From contig JAJXTO010000002.1 in the NCBI GenBank assembly GCA_021783695.1, forward strand, positions 129,377 through 162,834: a DNA stretch of 33,458 bases. The letters are read 5' to 3'. The position numbers were made by a program, and so were the translations under genes. Position 1 is the stretch's first letter, and each line of letters begins with the position of its first letter. Source of the DNA: Pseudomonadota bacterium (GTDB taxonomy: Bacteria; Pseudomonadota; Gammaproteobacteria; Burkholderiales; Burkholderiaceae_C). Shown piece after piece: positions 1 through 8,025 of this stretch. The notes below the pieces were generated by a model. That model saw nothing but the letters and a program-made list of their open reading frames with translations. It was not told the origin of the DNA and made no database searches.

Positions 1-2
1 AC

Positions 3-167
3 CGCATCGTCACCATGATGACCGGCGCCCAGAGCATCCGCGACGTCATCGCCTTCCCCAAGACCCAGCGCGCCCAGTGCCTTCTGACCAACGCACCGAG
101 TCCGGTGGACGAGAAGCAGCTCAAGGAGTTGCACATCCGCCTGCGCAATCCGCAGCCGGGTGCTTGA
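3..167 (+). CDS. aspS: Aspartyl-tRNA synthetase, C-terminal end (partial)
   Basis: This is the last 54 codons of a gene entering from the left edge, read in the third frame and ending at TGA 165-167. The peptide contains [19 protein letters not shown] followed by [17 protein letters not shown]. That is the conserved C-terminal end of bacterial aspartyl-tRNA synthetase, including the class II motif 3 environment and the tail. The enzyme charges tRNA-Asp in the cytoplasm. The upstream catalytic and anticodon-binding parts lie outside the window, so whether it is the Asp-specific or the non-discriminating Asp/Asn type cannot be judged. The following DAHP synthase starts 8 bases after the stop, so the two may be cotranscribed. 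Confidence 0.93.
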   Translation, partial: RIVTMMTGAQSIRDVIAFPKTQRAQCLLTNAPSPVDEKQLKELHIRLRNPQPGA

Positions 168-175
168 GTCACACC

Positions 176-1291
176 ATGTCCCGCATCGACGACCCCGCTC
201 ACGACAACGAAGCCGGCGTGCTTGACGGCACACTCGACACCACCCGCATCGACGATACCCGCATCAAGGCGGTGCGGGCGCTGGTGTCGCCTGCACTGTT
301 GTTGGAAGAGTTGCCAGTGACCGAGGCGGTGGAGAACGTGGTGGAGCGCAGCCGCGCGGCCATTGCCACGGCGTTGCAGGGGCGCGACGACCGGCTGGTC
401 GTGGTGGTGGGGCCGTGTTCGATCCACGATCACGATCAGGCCATGGACTACGCGCGACGGCTCAAGACCGAGGCCGGTGCCCTGGATGACGCGCTCATCG
501 TGGTGATGCGGGTGTACTTCGAAAAACCGCGCACCACCGTGGGCTGGAAGGGCTACATCAACGACCCGCGGCTGGATGGCAGCTTCCGCATCAACGAGGG
601 TCTGCAGCGCGCGCGCCAGTTGCTGCTCGACATCAATGCGCTGGGCCTGCCCGCGGGCACCGAGTTTCTCGATCTGCTGTCGCCGCAATACTTCAGCGAC
701 CTGATCGCCTGGGGCGCCATCGGCGCGCGCACCACGGAAAGCCAGAGCCATCGTCAGTTAGCCTCGGGACTATCGTGCCCGGTGGGCTTCAAGAACGGCA
801 CGGATGGCGGCGTGCAGGTGGCGGCGGATGCCATGGTGTCCGCCGCCAGCGGCCACGCCTTCATGGGCATGACCAAAATGGGCGTGGCCGCCATTTTCGA
901 GACGCGCGGCAATGCGGATTGCCACGTCATCCTGCGCGGCGGCAAGACGCCGAACTTCGACGCCCCCGCAGTGGACGCCGCCTGCGCCGTGCTGCGCAAG
1001 AGCGGTTTGCGCGAACAGGTCATGATTGATTGCTCACACGCCAATTCGTTCAAGCAGCCGCGCAGGCAGATAGAGGTTGCGCACGACATCGCTCAGCGCA
1101 TCGCTGGGGGCGAGCGCCGCATCATCGGCGTGATGGTGGAGAGCCATCTCTACGAAGGCCGCCAGGACTTGCGCCCTGGAAAACCCTTGCAGCCCGGGGT
1201 ATCCATCACCGACGCCTGCCTGGGTTGGGACGACACCGTGCCGCTGCTGCGCGAACTGGCCGCAGCCGTGCGCGCGCGGCGCGCAGCTTGA
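176..1291 (+). CDS. aroG: 3-deoxy-7-phosphoheptulonate (DAHP) synthase, class I
   Basis: The enzyme condenses phosphoenolpyruvate and erythrose 4-phosphate, the first step of the shikimate pathway to aromatic amino acids. The 371-residue product has the class I (AroF/G/H) landmarks: VVVVGPCSIHDHDQA, YFEKPRTTVGWKGYINDP, GLPAGTEFLDLLSPQY, GAIGARTTESQSHRQLASG, PVGFKNGTDGG and IDCSHANSFKQ. They include the lysine, cysteine, histidine and glutamate positions used for metal and substrate binding. The reading frame is open further upstream to 77, inside aspS. The start at 176 gives the usual family length and lies just after the aspS stop. The feedback type (Phe, Tyr or Trp) cannot be read reliably from the sequence. 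The symbol aroG is used for the class. The stop sits 1 base from the tail of the convergent tupA. Confidence 0.95.
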   Translation: MSRIDDPAHDNEAGVLDGTLDTTRIDDTRIKAVRALVSPALLLEELPVTEAVENVVERSRAAIATALQGRDDRLVVVVGPCSIHDHDQAMDYARRLKTEAGALDDALIVVMRVYFEKPRTTVGWKGYINDPRLDGSFRINEGLQRARQLLLDINALGLPAGTEFLDLLSPQYFSDLIAWGAIGARTTESQSHRQLASGLSCPVGFKNGTDGGVQVAADAMVSAASGHAFMGMTKMGVAAIFETRGNADCHVILRGGKTPNFDAPAVDAACAVLRKSGLREQVMIDCSHANSFKQPRRQIEVAHDIAQRIAGGERRIIGVMVESHLYEGRQDLRPGKPLQPGVSITDACLGWDDTVPLLRELAAAVRARRAA

Positions 1292-1292
1292 C

Positions 1293-2135
1293 TTACCTGG
1301 TCTTGGCGTCCGGAAAGAACAGCGGCTCCCCTCCAATCTTGTAGCTGGCGATCGCCTGCTGACCCGCCGACGACGTGAGCCAGTCGATGAAGGCGCGGCC
1401 CTGCGCCGCCTTGACATGCGGGTGCCTGGCCGGGTTGACCAGCATCACGCCGTAAGGGTTGAACAGCGCCTTGTCGCCCTGCAACACAACGGTCAATTCG
1501 CCCCGGTTCTTGAACGCCAGCCAGGTGCCCCGGTCGCTCAGGGTGTAGGCGCCCAGAGCTGCGGCGGTGTTGAGCGCCTGCCCCATGCCGGCGCCGATTT
1601 CACGGTACCACTTGCCGCGCCCTTCGGCCACTGGATCGACGCCTGCCTGCTCCCAAGCGCGCAACTCGGCGGCGTGCGTGCCGCTCTTGTCGCCACGCGA
1701 GATGAACAGCGCTGGTTTGGCGGCGATGCGTCGAAGCGCCTCGGACAAGATCCGGGTCTGGGCGACTTCGGCCGGGTCGGACTTCGGCCCGATGAGGACG
1801 AAATCGTTGTACATCACATCGCGCCGGTCCACACCCCAGCCTTCGGCCACGAAGCGATCTTCGGCCGCCCGGTCGTGGACGAACACCACGTCGGCGTCGC
1901 CGCGCCGACCGATGTCCAGCGCCTGCCCCGTGCCCACCGCCACGACTTTCACAGCAATGCCGGTCGACTGGGTGAACAAGGGCAGGATGTGGCCGAACAA
2001 CCCGGATTGCTCGGTGGACGTGGTGGAGGCGACGACGATGCTGGGCGGCGTCTGCGCCGAGGCCGCGAGCGACACAACGCCCAGCGCGACAGCGGCGATC
2101 AGACCGGCGAATTTCAAACGGAAGTGGGGAAACAT
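1293..2135 (-). CDS. tupA: Tungstate ABC transporter, substrate-binding protein
   Basis: This is a periplasmic binding protein of 280 residues with a signal peptide, about residues 1-27 ending in SLAASA. The mature protein opens with IVVASTTSTEQSGLF. This TTS-containing N-terminal motif is typical of the TupA tungstate-binding family and differs from ModA. Later family segments include GTGQALDIGRRGDADVVFVHD, YNDFVLIGP, FISRGDKSGTH and FNPYGVMLVNP. A good ribosome-binding site (AAGGAG, seven bases before ATG 2135) fixes the start. The start lies inside the 3' end of tupC, a 22-base overlap, so translation is probably coupled. It is the last gene of the operon, whereas tupA is more usually first. 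Selectivity for tungstate over molybdate is inferred from family resemblance. Confidence 0.9.
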   Translation of the reverse strand: MFPHFRLKFAGLIAAVALGVVSLAASAQTPPSIVVASTTSTEQSGLFGHILPLFTQSTGIAVKVVAVGTGQALDIGRRGDADVVFVHDRAAEDRFVAEGWGVDRRDVMYNDFVLIGPKSDPAEVAQTRILSEALRRIAAKPALFISRGDKSGTHAAELRAWEQAGVDPVAEGRGKWYREIGAGMGQALNTAAALGAYTLSDRGTWLAFKNRGELTVVLQGDKALFNPYGVMLVNPARHPHVKAAQGRAFIDWLTSSAGQQAIASYKIGGEPLFFPDAKTR

Positions 2136-2857
2136 GCAATCGCTCCTTGTCGGCCTGCACCGCCGAAGTGCGGCGGTGCTTGAGGGATGGTGGGATGGGT
2201 CTGGAGTTGGCCGCGATCCAGCCGCAGCACCCGCTGCGCCAGGTCGATGCCTTCTGGTCGGTGGCTGCTGAGCAACACGGTGATGCCCTGCGCGGCCAGG
2301 TCTTGCACCTCGCGCAGCATGGCTGCGCTGGCCTGCTGGTCGAGATGGCTGCACGGCTCGTCGAGCAACAGCAGGGCGGGCCGCAGCATCCAGGCGCGCG
2401 CCAGCGCCAGGCGTTGACGCTGGCCGGAGGACAGGCTGGCGGCGCTCTGCCCCGCACGGCCCTGCAAATCGGCACGGGCCAGTGCGGCGTCGAGCAATGC
2501 AGGGTCCGCCCTGCGCCCGGCAAACGCCAGCCGCAGGTTGTCCGCCACCGTACCGCGCAGCACGGGCGTGTGGGCAAACACCATGGCTTGCGCGGCGTAG
2601 GCCATGCCATCCTGCGGCGGCGTCTGCCCGGCAAAATGCAGCCGTCCGCAACTCGGCTGTTCCAGACCATGAAGCAGCCGCAGCAGGCTGGTCTTGCCCG
2701 ATCCATTGGGTCCGACCAGCGCGGTGATGCCGCCGCGCTCCAGGCGCAGATCGAGATTGCGCAGCACCCAGTTCGTGCCACGTCGCAGGCCCACGCCGTG
2801 CAAGGTAATGGGAAAAAGCGCTGCACCCGCTTCGGGCGGTCGGGCCGGGACGCTCAC
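2114..2857 (-). CDS. tupC: Tungstate ABC transporter, ATP-binding protein
   Basis: This is a cytoplasmic ABC ATPase of 247 residues powering oxyanion uptake. Walker A is GPNGSGKT (residues 49-56), the signature is LSSGQRQRLALARA (from 142), Walker B is LLLLDEP (162-168), and the switch histidine follows in LLSSHRP (199). The start is taken as GTG 2857, which overlaps the tupB stop (GTGA) and is preceded by a strong GGGGAGG ribosome-binding site. No ATG in this frame fits as well. The C-terminal segment after about residue 225 is proline-rich and overlaps the start of tupA. It has no C-terminal TOBE/Mop regulatory domain of the ModC type, which agrees with a short TupC-type subunit. Confidence 0.9.
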   Translation of the reverse strand: MSVPARPPEAGAALFPITLHGVGLRRGTNWVLRNLDLRLERGGITALVGPNGSGKTSLLRLLHGLEQPSCGRLHFAGQTPPQDGMAYAAQAMVFAHTPVLRGTVADNLRLAFAGRRADPALLDAALARADLQGRAGQSAASLSSGQRQRLALARAWMLRPALLLLDEPCSHLDQQASAAMLREVQDLAAQGITVLLSSHRPEGIDLAQRVLRLDRGQLQTHPTIPQAPPHFGGAGRQGAIACFPTSV

Positions 2858-3549
2858 GCCCCCTCCCCATAACGCGCCGCTGCGTATTGACGCAGGACGG
2901 CCGCAGCGGCGTTCACAGCCAGCACCAGCGCCATCAGCACCGTGCCCAGCGCCAGCGCCAAGGGGAGGTCGCCCTTGCTGGTTTCCAGGGCGATGGCGGT
3001 GGTCATGGTGCGGGTGTAGCCCTCGATATTGCCGCCGGCAATCATGACCGCGCCCACTTCGGACACGGCGCGGCCAAACCCTGCCAGCGCGGCCACCAGC
3101 AGCGCGTGCCGACAGTCCCACAACAGCCAGCGCACCCGCTGCAGCGCCCGCAACCGCAACGATCGCAGCGTGTCTCCATGTAGCCGCCACGACTCAGCCA
3201 CGATCTGCCGCGAGACCGCGGCGATCAGGGGTGTGGTGAGCAGGGTCTGCGCCAGGATCATGGCGGGGAGGGAAAACAGCAGGCCCAGTTCCCCCAGCGG
3301 CCCGCTGCGCGACAGCAGCAGATAGACCAGCAGACCAACGATCACTGACGGCAGACCGAGCAGGCTGTTGAGCAACGCCACGGCCACGCCGCGACCGCGA
3401 AATACATGCACTGCCAGCCACGCCCCCATCGGCAGACCGACCAGCAGGGCGAGCAGCACACTGGCGCCGCTGACGCGCAGCGACACGCCGACGATGTGCC
3501 AAGTGGCCGCATCGCCAGCGGCAAGCAGGTGCCAGATCTGGGAGAGCAT
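2854..3549 (-). CDS. tupB: Tungstate ABC transporter, permease
   Basis: This is an inner-membrane permease of 231 residues with about five hydrophobic segments. The binding-protein-dependent transport (BPD) loop lies around AALAGFGRAVSEVGAVMIAGGNIEGYTRTM in pieces: GRAVSEVGAVMIAGG is the EAA-type contact with the ATPase. The closest family is TupB. ATG 3549 (MLSQIWHLL) is chosen because it gives the family length; the frame stays open to 3768, but that part is not permease-like. It is the first gene of the tupBCA operon and its stop overlaps the tupC start by 4 bases. The ribosome-binding site is weak. A dyad that may be an operator lies 25 bases upstream. Confidence 0.9.
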   Translation of the reverse strand: MLSQIWHLLAAGDAATWHIVGVSLRVSGASVLLALLVGLPMGAWLAVHVFRGRGVAVALLNSLLGLPSVIVGLLVYLLLSRSGPLGELGLLFSLPAMILAQTLLTTPLIAAVSRQIVAESWRLHGDTLRSLRLRALQRVRWLLWDCRHALLVAALAGFGRAVSEVGAVMIAGGNIEGYTRTMTTAIALETSKGDLPLALALGTVLMALVLAVNAAAAVLRQYAAARYGEGA

Positions 3550-3573
3550 GGGTCGGTGGGCATAGCGCCGTAA

Positions 3574-3596
3574 CGATGTACATTTGGATACTATCG
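3574..3596. promoter_or_regulatory. Imperfect dyad upstream of tupB (possible operator)
   Basis: CGATGTA (3574-3580) faces TACTATCG (3589-3596) across eight bases. The arms match except for one inserted T. It lies 25-47 bases before the tupB start, where an operator for an oxyanion-responsive regulator would be expected. The CGAT-rich arms recall ModE-type sites only loosely. No regulator gene of that type is in the window. Confidence 0.3.
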
Positions 3597-3599
3597 CAA

Positions 3600-4260
3600 C
3601 ACGCCGTTTCCCGCCGCGCTGCCGTGCAAATTTCTGAATCCCGCGAACCAGACAGCGGGATTCAGCGCTGGAAACTCTACGCGGCGCCCACTTCGAATAT
3701 CCCGAAGACGGCACGTTCGACTGATGACGGCAGAACTGCCCGGCGTGCAGGATGTCGCGCTTGGGCACCCGCGCAGCAGCGCCGTTGCGCTGGATGGGGA
3801 TCGGGTCGACACTGGGGTCTTTGCGCGCCAGTGCCGTGCGTTCAGATGGAAAAAGATCGGCGCGGAAAACACCACCGAATCAATCCGGTCGAGCGCGCCG
3901 CCGTGGCCTTCGATCATCGCCCCCGGTTTTCGCACCGACGCTGCGCCTCCGTGCAGAAAGCGCCACGCCGCCACCCGGCCGTCGAGCAGATTGCAGACCC
4001 GACGCACCGGCATGCGCGCAGCGGCGGAATGGCGATGCCCGTCCCCGCGCCGGTCGCAGCGCAAGCACACTGAGCAGCGCAATCTGATGCGGCATGATCG
4101 GCGTCATGAGCGCCAGCACCGTCAGCCGCTTCGCCACGGCACTGGAGCGTGCGGCGATTGGCCGACGCATGTTTTGCGCGGCTTTCTCGTCGAAACCCTT
4201 CCTACAGCGAAGGAGACAGGGATCGGCGCCCACAGCTGCAAATGGCGGAACGATGCAGCA
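3600..4260. other. Decayed intergenic region between tupB and the MocR regulator
   Basis: No intact gene was recognised in about 660 bases. Open frames exist on both strands but have no family features. The central part holds the cytidylyltransferase remnant. The stretch 3600-3830 encodes, on the minus strand, a frame with DPSVDPIPIQRNG and PKRDILHAGQFCRHQSN. It could be a second broken gene but was not recognised. A short hairpin-like pair, GAATCCCGC and GCGGGATTC, lies at about 3636-3664. Confidence 0.5.
3843..4125 (-). pseudogene. Remnant of a CdsA/YnbB-type phosphatidate cytidylyltransferase
   Basis: Two minus-strand frames carry consecutive pieces of the C-terminal part of a CDP-diglyceride synthase. 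In one frame, 4051-4125 encodes a hydrophobic segment with MTPIMPHQIALLSVLAL, and 3919-3963 encodes ALSARRRSVGAKTGG, resembling the SAIKR-x4-KD signature region. In the other frame, 3843-3917 encodes MIEGHGGALDRIDSVVFSAP followed by IFFHL. This is the signature HGG-x-LDRIDS followed by the APIFFHL end typical of the YnbB-like branch. The frame change near 3918-3935, the missing N-terminal two thirds and the lost KD pair show a dead gene. The assignment rests on motif recognition; a homology search would settle it. Confidence 0.6.
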
Positions 4261-5730
4261 TCAGGGCCGCGCTGCGGCAAACGCCCGCCAGAACACCTCG
4301 TCCTGCGTCTGCGTGAAGTTGATGCGCATGCGGGTGGAGGGCTGCTGCAGCGGGTCGAACAACTGACCGGGCGCGAGCAGATAGCCGACGTCGAGCAGAC
4401 GCTGCGCCAGCATGGCGGTATCCACGCCAGTGTCCACCCAGCCCAGCAGGCCGCGCGGCGGGGTGACAAAGCGACAGCCCGCCTTCTCCGCCAGCCGCAC
4501 GGCGCGGGCGCGGGCGGCGTCCAGCCGGTCGCGCACCTGTTGCGTGGCGCGGCGTAACTGCCCCTGTTCCAGCAGGTGTGCCAGCGCGCGCTCGGTCAGC
4601 GCCGGCGTGGTGAGCACGGCGAGCAGCTTCTGGTCGATCAGGCGGTCGATGATGGCGGGCGCCGCCGCGACAAACCCCACGCGCCAGCCGGGGGCAAAAA
4701 TCTTGGAAAACCCGCTGAGGTAAATGGTGTGTTCGAGCTGGTCGAGCACACTCATGCGCGGACTGTTGGCGTCGGCCAGCGCGGCGTACACATCATCTTC
4801 CACGACCTGGAAGCCGTAATGCTGTGCGAGTTGCAGCACGCGGTGGGCGCTGGACGCGCTCAGGCTTTGCCCCGTGGGGTTGTGCAGCACGCTCACACAG
4901 ATGAACAGCCGCGGAGCGTGGGCGCGCGCCAGTTGCTCCAGGGTTGCGAGATCCGGGCCGTCCGCACCGCGCGGCACCGGCAGCAGCTTGAGGCCGTGAT
5001 GCGCCATCTGCGCAAACTGCATCGCCCAGCCGGGACTTTCCACCAGCACCGCGTCGCCCGGGCGGGTGAGCGCGCGCAGCACCAGGTCGAGCGCCTGCGA
5101 GGCCCCGCTGGTGGTCAGAATCTGCTGCGGCGGCGCGCGCAGCGACAGCCCGGCCAGTTGCCGCGACAAGGCTTCACGCAAAAGCGGATCGCCCATCGGA
5201 TGGCCGTAGTGCAGCGAGGCCTGCTCCAGTTCACCGGCCCGTGCAAGGCGCCGCAGCACCGCACTCAGCGCCGGACTTTCCAGCCACTGCGCGGGCAGCA
5301 CGCCGGAGCCGGGCGCGCCCCGCAGGCTCACGCCCGAGCCTGTGCCCATCTGGTGAAACATGCCGCGCACCAGCGCCGTCGCGTGGGTCGGCGCGGCCAG
5401 CGGGGACGCCGAGTCTGGAGCGCCGTTGTGGCGCGCCGTGGCGGGCAGTTCGTCGGCGGCGCCGCGCACGAAGTAGCCACGCTGTGGACGCGCCTCCACC
5501 AGGCCCTGCGCCTGCAGCCGGTCATACGCCGCGACGACGGTCTGTGTACTCAGACTGTGGTGGCGTGCGCACTCACGGACCGAAGGCAGACGGCTGCCCG
5601 GCAGCAGCAGACGGTCACGGATGCGGGCGGAAAACTGCGCGCTGAGCTGTTCCGCCAGGGTGGTGGCGGCTTTGCGCTGCAGCGGATGGACCGCGCCCGA
5701 CTGCCCTTCTGTATTGCCAGAATCACGCAT
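4261..5730 (-). CDS. MocR/PdxR-type transcriptional regulator (GntR HTH fused to aminotransferase fold)
   Basis: The protein has 489 residues. The N-terminal winged helix of the GntR family (about 20-90) includes RLPSVRECARHHSLSTQTVV and the wing GLVEARPQRGYFV. A fold-type I aminotransferase domain follows (about 130-485) with SGASQALDL, HNPTG (283-287), VVEDDVY and the PLP-binding lysine in SGFSKIFAPGWRVG (Lys 343). Such proteins usually sense PLP or an amino compound with the C-terminal domain and control a neighbouring operon plus themselves. Here the divergent neighbours are an EamA exporter and an aminotransferase. One copy of the CTGTAT box overlaps the start codon, which suggests autoregulation. 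The ligand is unknown. Confidence 0.9.
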   Translation of the reverse strand: MRDSGNTEGQSGAVHPLQRKAATTLAEQLSAQFSARIRDRLLLPGSRLPSVRECARHHSLSTQTVVAAYDRLQAQGLVEARPQRGYFVRGAADELPATARHNGAPDSASPLAAPTHATALVRGMFHQMGTGSGVSLRGAPGSGVLPAQWLESPALSAVLRRLARAGELEQASLHYGHPMGDPLLREALSRQLAGLSLRAPPQQILTTSGASQALDLVLRALTRPGDAVLVESPGWAMQFAQMAHHGLKLLPVPRGADGPDLATLEQLARAHAPRLFICVSVLHNPTGQSLSASSAHRVLQLAQHYGFQVVEDDVYAALADANSPRMSVLDQLEHTIYLSGFSKIFAPGWRVGFVAAAPAIIDRLIDQKLLAVLTTPALTERALAHLLEQGQLRRATQQVRDRLDAARARAVRLAEKAGCRFVTPPRGLLGWVDTGVDTAMLAQRLLDVGYLLAPGQLFDPLQQPSTRMRINFTQTQDEVFWRAFAAARP

Positions 5731-5772
5731 ACAGCGTCTTTATTGTGTGTTTAATCTGTATTGTCTCTGTAT
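5729..5772. promoter_or_regulatory. CTGTAT boxes, likely operator of the MocR regulator
   Basis: The 67-base divergent gap holds CTGTAT at 5756-5761 and again at 5767-5772. The two are in direct repeat with an 11-base period, so on the same face of the helix. An inverted copy (ATACAG) lies at 5729-5734 over the regulator's start codon. Direct repeats plus a third, inverted box are the known operator style of MocR/GabR/PdxR proteins. The gap is AT-rich compared with its surroundings, as expected for a promoter. Confidence 0.55.
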
Positions 5773-5797
5773 CTGTTTTGATTCTAAGCTGCGAGGC

Positions 5798-6763
5798 ATG
5801 CACACACCCCATCCACCCGCAGATCGAACGCCATTGCGCTTGCCCGCCGCCTGGGAGGCCCTGGCCCTGGGGCTGCTGGGGGTCGGTCTGTTTGCGCTGT
5901 CCCTGCCGATGACGCGGCTGGCCGTGGGCTCCAGCCAGCGGCCGCAGCTCGCACCGGAATTCGTTGCCCTGGGCCGCGCCGCGGTGGCCGGGGTGCTGGC
6001 TGCACTCTGGCTGCTGGTGCAACGCGCCGCGTGGCCGCGGCCGCGCGAATGGGCCTTGCTGGGCGCCTTGGCCGGTGGCGTGGTGTTCGGCTTTCCGCTG
6101 CTGACATCGATTGCCTTGCGGCAGGTGGACGCGGTGCATGCCTCGCTCATTCTGGCCTTGCTGCCCTTGTTCACCGCGGCAGTTGGCGCCCTGCTCGCCG
6201 GACAGCGTCCTTCGCTGGGGTTCTGGGTCTGCGCCAGCGTTGGCGCCGCGCTGGTGATGGCTTATGCCCTGCTGCATGGCCGTGGCGGGGCCTCACTGCA
6301 TTTGCACCTGGCCGACGGCCTGCTGGTCGGCGCCATGCTGTCTGCCGCAGTGGGGTATGCGCTGGGCGGGCATCTCTCCCAGTCTCGCCCGGCGGGGCAA
6401 GTCATCAGCTGGGCGCTGGTGCTCAGCCTGCCGCTCACCCTGCCCGCCGCGTGGTGGCTGCGGCCAGACGAAGCGGTACATGCCTCAGCCTGGGGCGGAT
6501 TCGCCTATGTTGCGGTGGTCTCGATGTGGCTGGGTTTTCTCGCCTGGTATCGCGCCCTGGCGCTGGGCGGTACGGTGCGCATTTCGCAACTGCAGTTGCT
6601 GCAGCCTTTCCTGTCGATGCTGGCGGCGGCCGCCTTGCTGCACGAAGCGCTCGACGCCATCACGCTGCTGTTCGCCATGGGCGTGATCGGCGTTGTTTTT
6701 CTGGCGCGACGCATGCCGGTGCATGCCGCGCGCCCCGCCATGTCCAAACGGAGTTCCGCATGA
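5798..6763 (+). CDS. EamA (DMT) family membrane transporter
   Basis: This is a 321-residue integral membrane protein with about ten hydrophobic helices in two EamA repeats. The first spans roughly residues 20-155 and the second 165-305. The second repeat has WLGFLAWYRALALGGTVRISQLQLLQPFLS, split here as WLGFLAWYRALALGG then the QLQLLQPFLS stretch, a hallmark of drug/metabolite exporters. The start ATG 5798 is the first fitting ATG after the divergent promoter. Its stop overlaps the start of the next gene (ATGA), so the two are translationally coupled. The substrate is unknown; an amino acid or vitamin B6-related compound is plausible from the MocR/aminotransferase context. Confidence 0.9.
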   Translation: MHTPHPPADRTPLRLPAAWEALALGLLGVGLFALSLPMTRLAVGSSQRPQLAPEFVALGRAAVAGVLAALWLLVQRAAWPRPREWALLGALAGGVVFGFPLLTSIALRQVDAVHASLILALLPLFTAAVGALLAGQRPSLGFWVCASVGAALVMAYALLHGRGGASLHLHLADGLLVGAMLSAAVGYALGGHLSQSRPAGQVISWALVLSLPLTLPAAWWLRPDEAVHASAWGGFAYVAVVSMWLGFLAWYRALALGGTVRISQLQLLQPFLSMLAAAALLHEALDAITLLFAMGVIGVVFLARRMPVHAARPAMSKRSSA

Positions 6764-7962
6764 ACCTGATCCTGTCCCAGCGCAGCGCGCACTACACCAC
6801 GTCGCCTATCCGTGAGCTGCTCAAGCTGACCGAGCAACCGGGCATGATCTCGCTGGCTGGTGGCCTGCCTGCGGCAGACAGCTTTCCGGTGGACGCGCTG
6901 CGCACCGCCTGCGCCGAAGTGCTCACCACCCAGGCGCACGGCGCCCTGCAATACGGCCCGAGCGAAGGCATTGCACCCTTGCGCGACTGGGTGGCGGCGC
7001 ATCTGCGGGCGCAGGGCATGCAGGCCACGGCGGACGAAGTGCTCATCACCAGCGGTTCGCAGCAAGGACTCGATCTGGTCGGCCGGGTGCTGATCGACCC
7101 CGGCAGCACCGTGCTGGTGGAGCGCCCCACTTACCTTGGCGCGCTGCAGGCGTTCACTCCATACGGCCCCCGGTTCGCCGATCTGGGCCAAGACGCCGAA
7201 GGCCCGCTGCCCGCGCTGGAGTCGCCCGCGCGCATGGCCTATCTGCAGCCCAATTTCCGCAATCCCACCGGCCAGACCATGAGCGCCGCGCGTCGGGCGC
7301 AATGGGCGCAGGCGCTGCGCGCCAGCAACACCGCGCTGGTGGAAGACAACCCCTACGGCGAGCTGTGGTTCGATGGCCCGCCGCCCGCGCCGCTGGCGGC
7401 GCAGTTGCCGGGACAGAGCATCTTGCTGGGTACCTTCTCCAAAGTGCTGTCTCCCGGGCTGCGTCTGGGTTATGTGCATGGGCCACAGCAGGTCATCGCC
7501 AAGATGACCCTGGCGCGCCAGGCCGCCGACCTGCAGACCTCCAGCCTGACCCAGCGCCTGGTGCTCAAGGTGCTGGAGGACGGGCTGCTCGATGCGCAAC
7601 TGCCACGCATCCGCAGCCTGTACCGCGCGCAGCGCGACGTCATGCTCGCCGCCCTGTCGCGCCACATGCCGGACAGCGTGCACTGGGACGTGCCGCAAGG
7701 CGGCATGTTCCTCTGGCTGCGCTTGCCCGAAGGCGCAGACGCCACCGCCCTTCTGCCGCTGGCGCTGCAGCGCAACGTGGCCTACGTGCCGGGCACGGCG
7801 TTCTACGCCGCAGGCCCCGCGCCGCGCAACACCCTGCGCCTGACTTACGCGACCGCCACACCCGAACAGATCGACACCGCCATCGCACATCTCGGCGCCG
7901 TGTTCGCTACGACAACTCCGCTGGCCATACCAAGACACGACGCACCCGTTCTTGAAACGTGA
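6760..7962 (+). CDS. PLP-dependent aminotransferase (LysN/2-aminoadipate aminotransferase-like)
   Basis: This is a 400-residue fold-type I aminotransferase of the class I/II group close to LysN and to MocR C-terminal domains. It shows MISLAGGLPAADSFP near the N-terminus, YGPSEG, ITSGSQQGLDL, YLQPNFRNPTG, VEDNPYGELWF and the Schiff-base lysine in GTFSKVLSPGLRLGYV (Lys 228). The substrate arginine should lie near NTLRLTYA. It transfers an amino group to a 2-oxo acid; the natural substrate cannot be told. ATG 6760 overlaps the EamA stop. The pair probably forms a small operon under the divergent MocR regulator. The C-terminal 15 residues are poorly conserved in appearance. Confidence 0.9.
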   Translation: MNLILSQRSAHYTTSPIRELLKLTEQPGMISLAGGLPAADSFPVDALRTACAEVLTTQAHGALQYGPSEGIAPLRDWVAAHLRAQGMQATADEVLITSGSQQGLDLVGRVLIDPGSTVLVERPTYLGALQAFTPYGPRFADLGQDAEGPLPALESPARMAYLQPNFRNPTGQTMSAARRAQWAQALRASNTALVEDNPYGELWFDGPPPAPLAAQLPGQSILLGTFSKVLSPGLRLGYVHGPQQVIAKMTLARQAADLQTSSLTQRLVLKVLEDGLLDAQLPRIRSLYRAQRDVMLAALSRHMPDSVHWDVPQGGMFLWLRLPEGADATALLPLALQRNVAYVPGTAFYAAGPAPRNTLRLTYATATPEQIDTAIAHLGAVFATTTPLAIPRHDAPVLET

Positions 7963-7979
7963 TTGATCTGGACGCGGAA

Positions 7980-8003
7980 TAAAAAAACCCGCCAGCGGCG
8001 GGT
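7980..8003 (-). terminator. Rho-independent terminator of the cytochrome c' gene
   Basis: ACCCGCC (7987-7993) pairs with GGCGGGT (7997-8003) around an AGC loop. On the minus strand the stem is followed by seven T. It lies 23 bases beyond the cytochrome c' stop and may also help end transcripts of the convergent aminotransferase. Confidence 0.85.
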
Positions 8004-8025
8004 CGCTCTGTTTCCCTGAACGTGG

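Noticed and set aside
1600-2826. Long open frames antiparallel to or in other frames of the tup genes
   Set aside because: They are shadows caused by high GC. They have no family motifs and extreme Arg/Ala composition, while the true frames carry clear transporter motifs.
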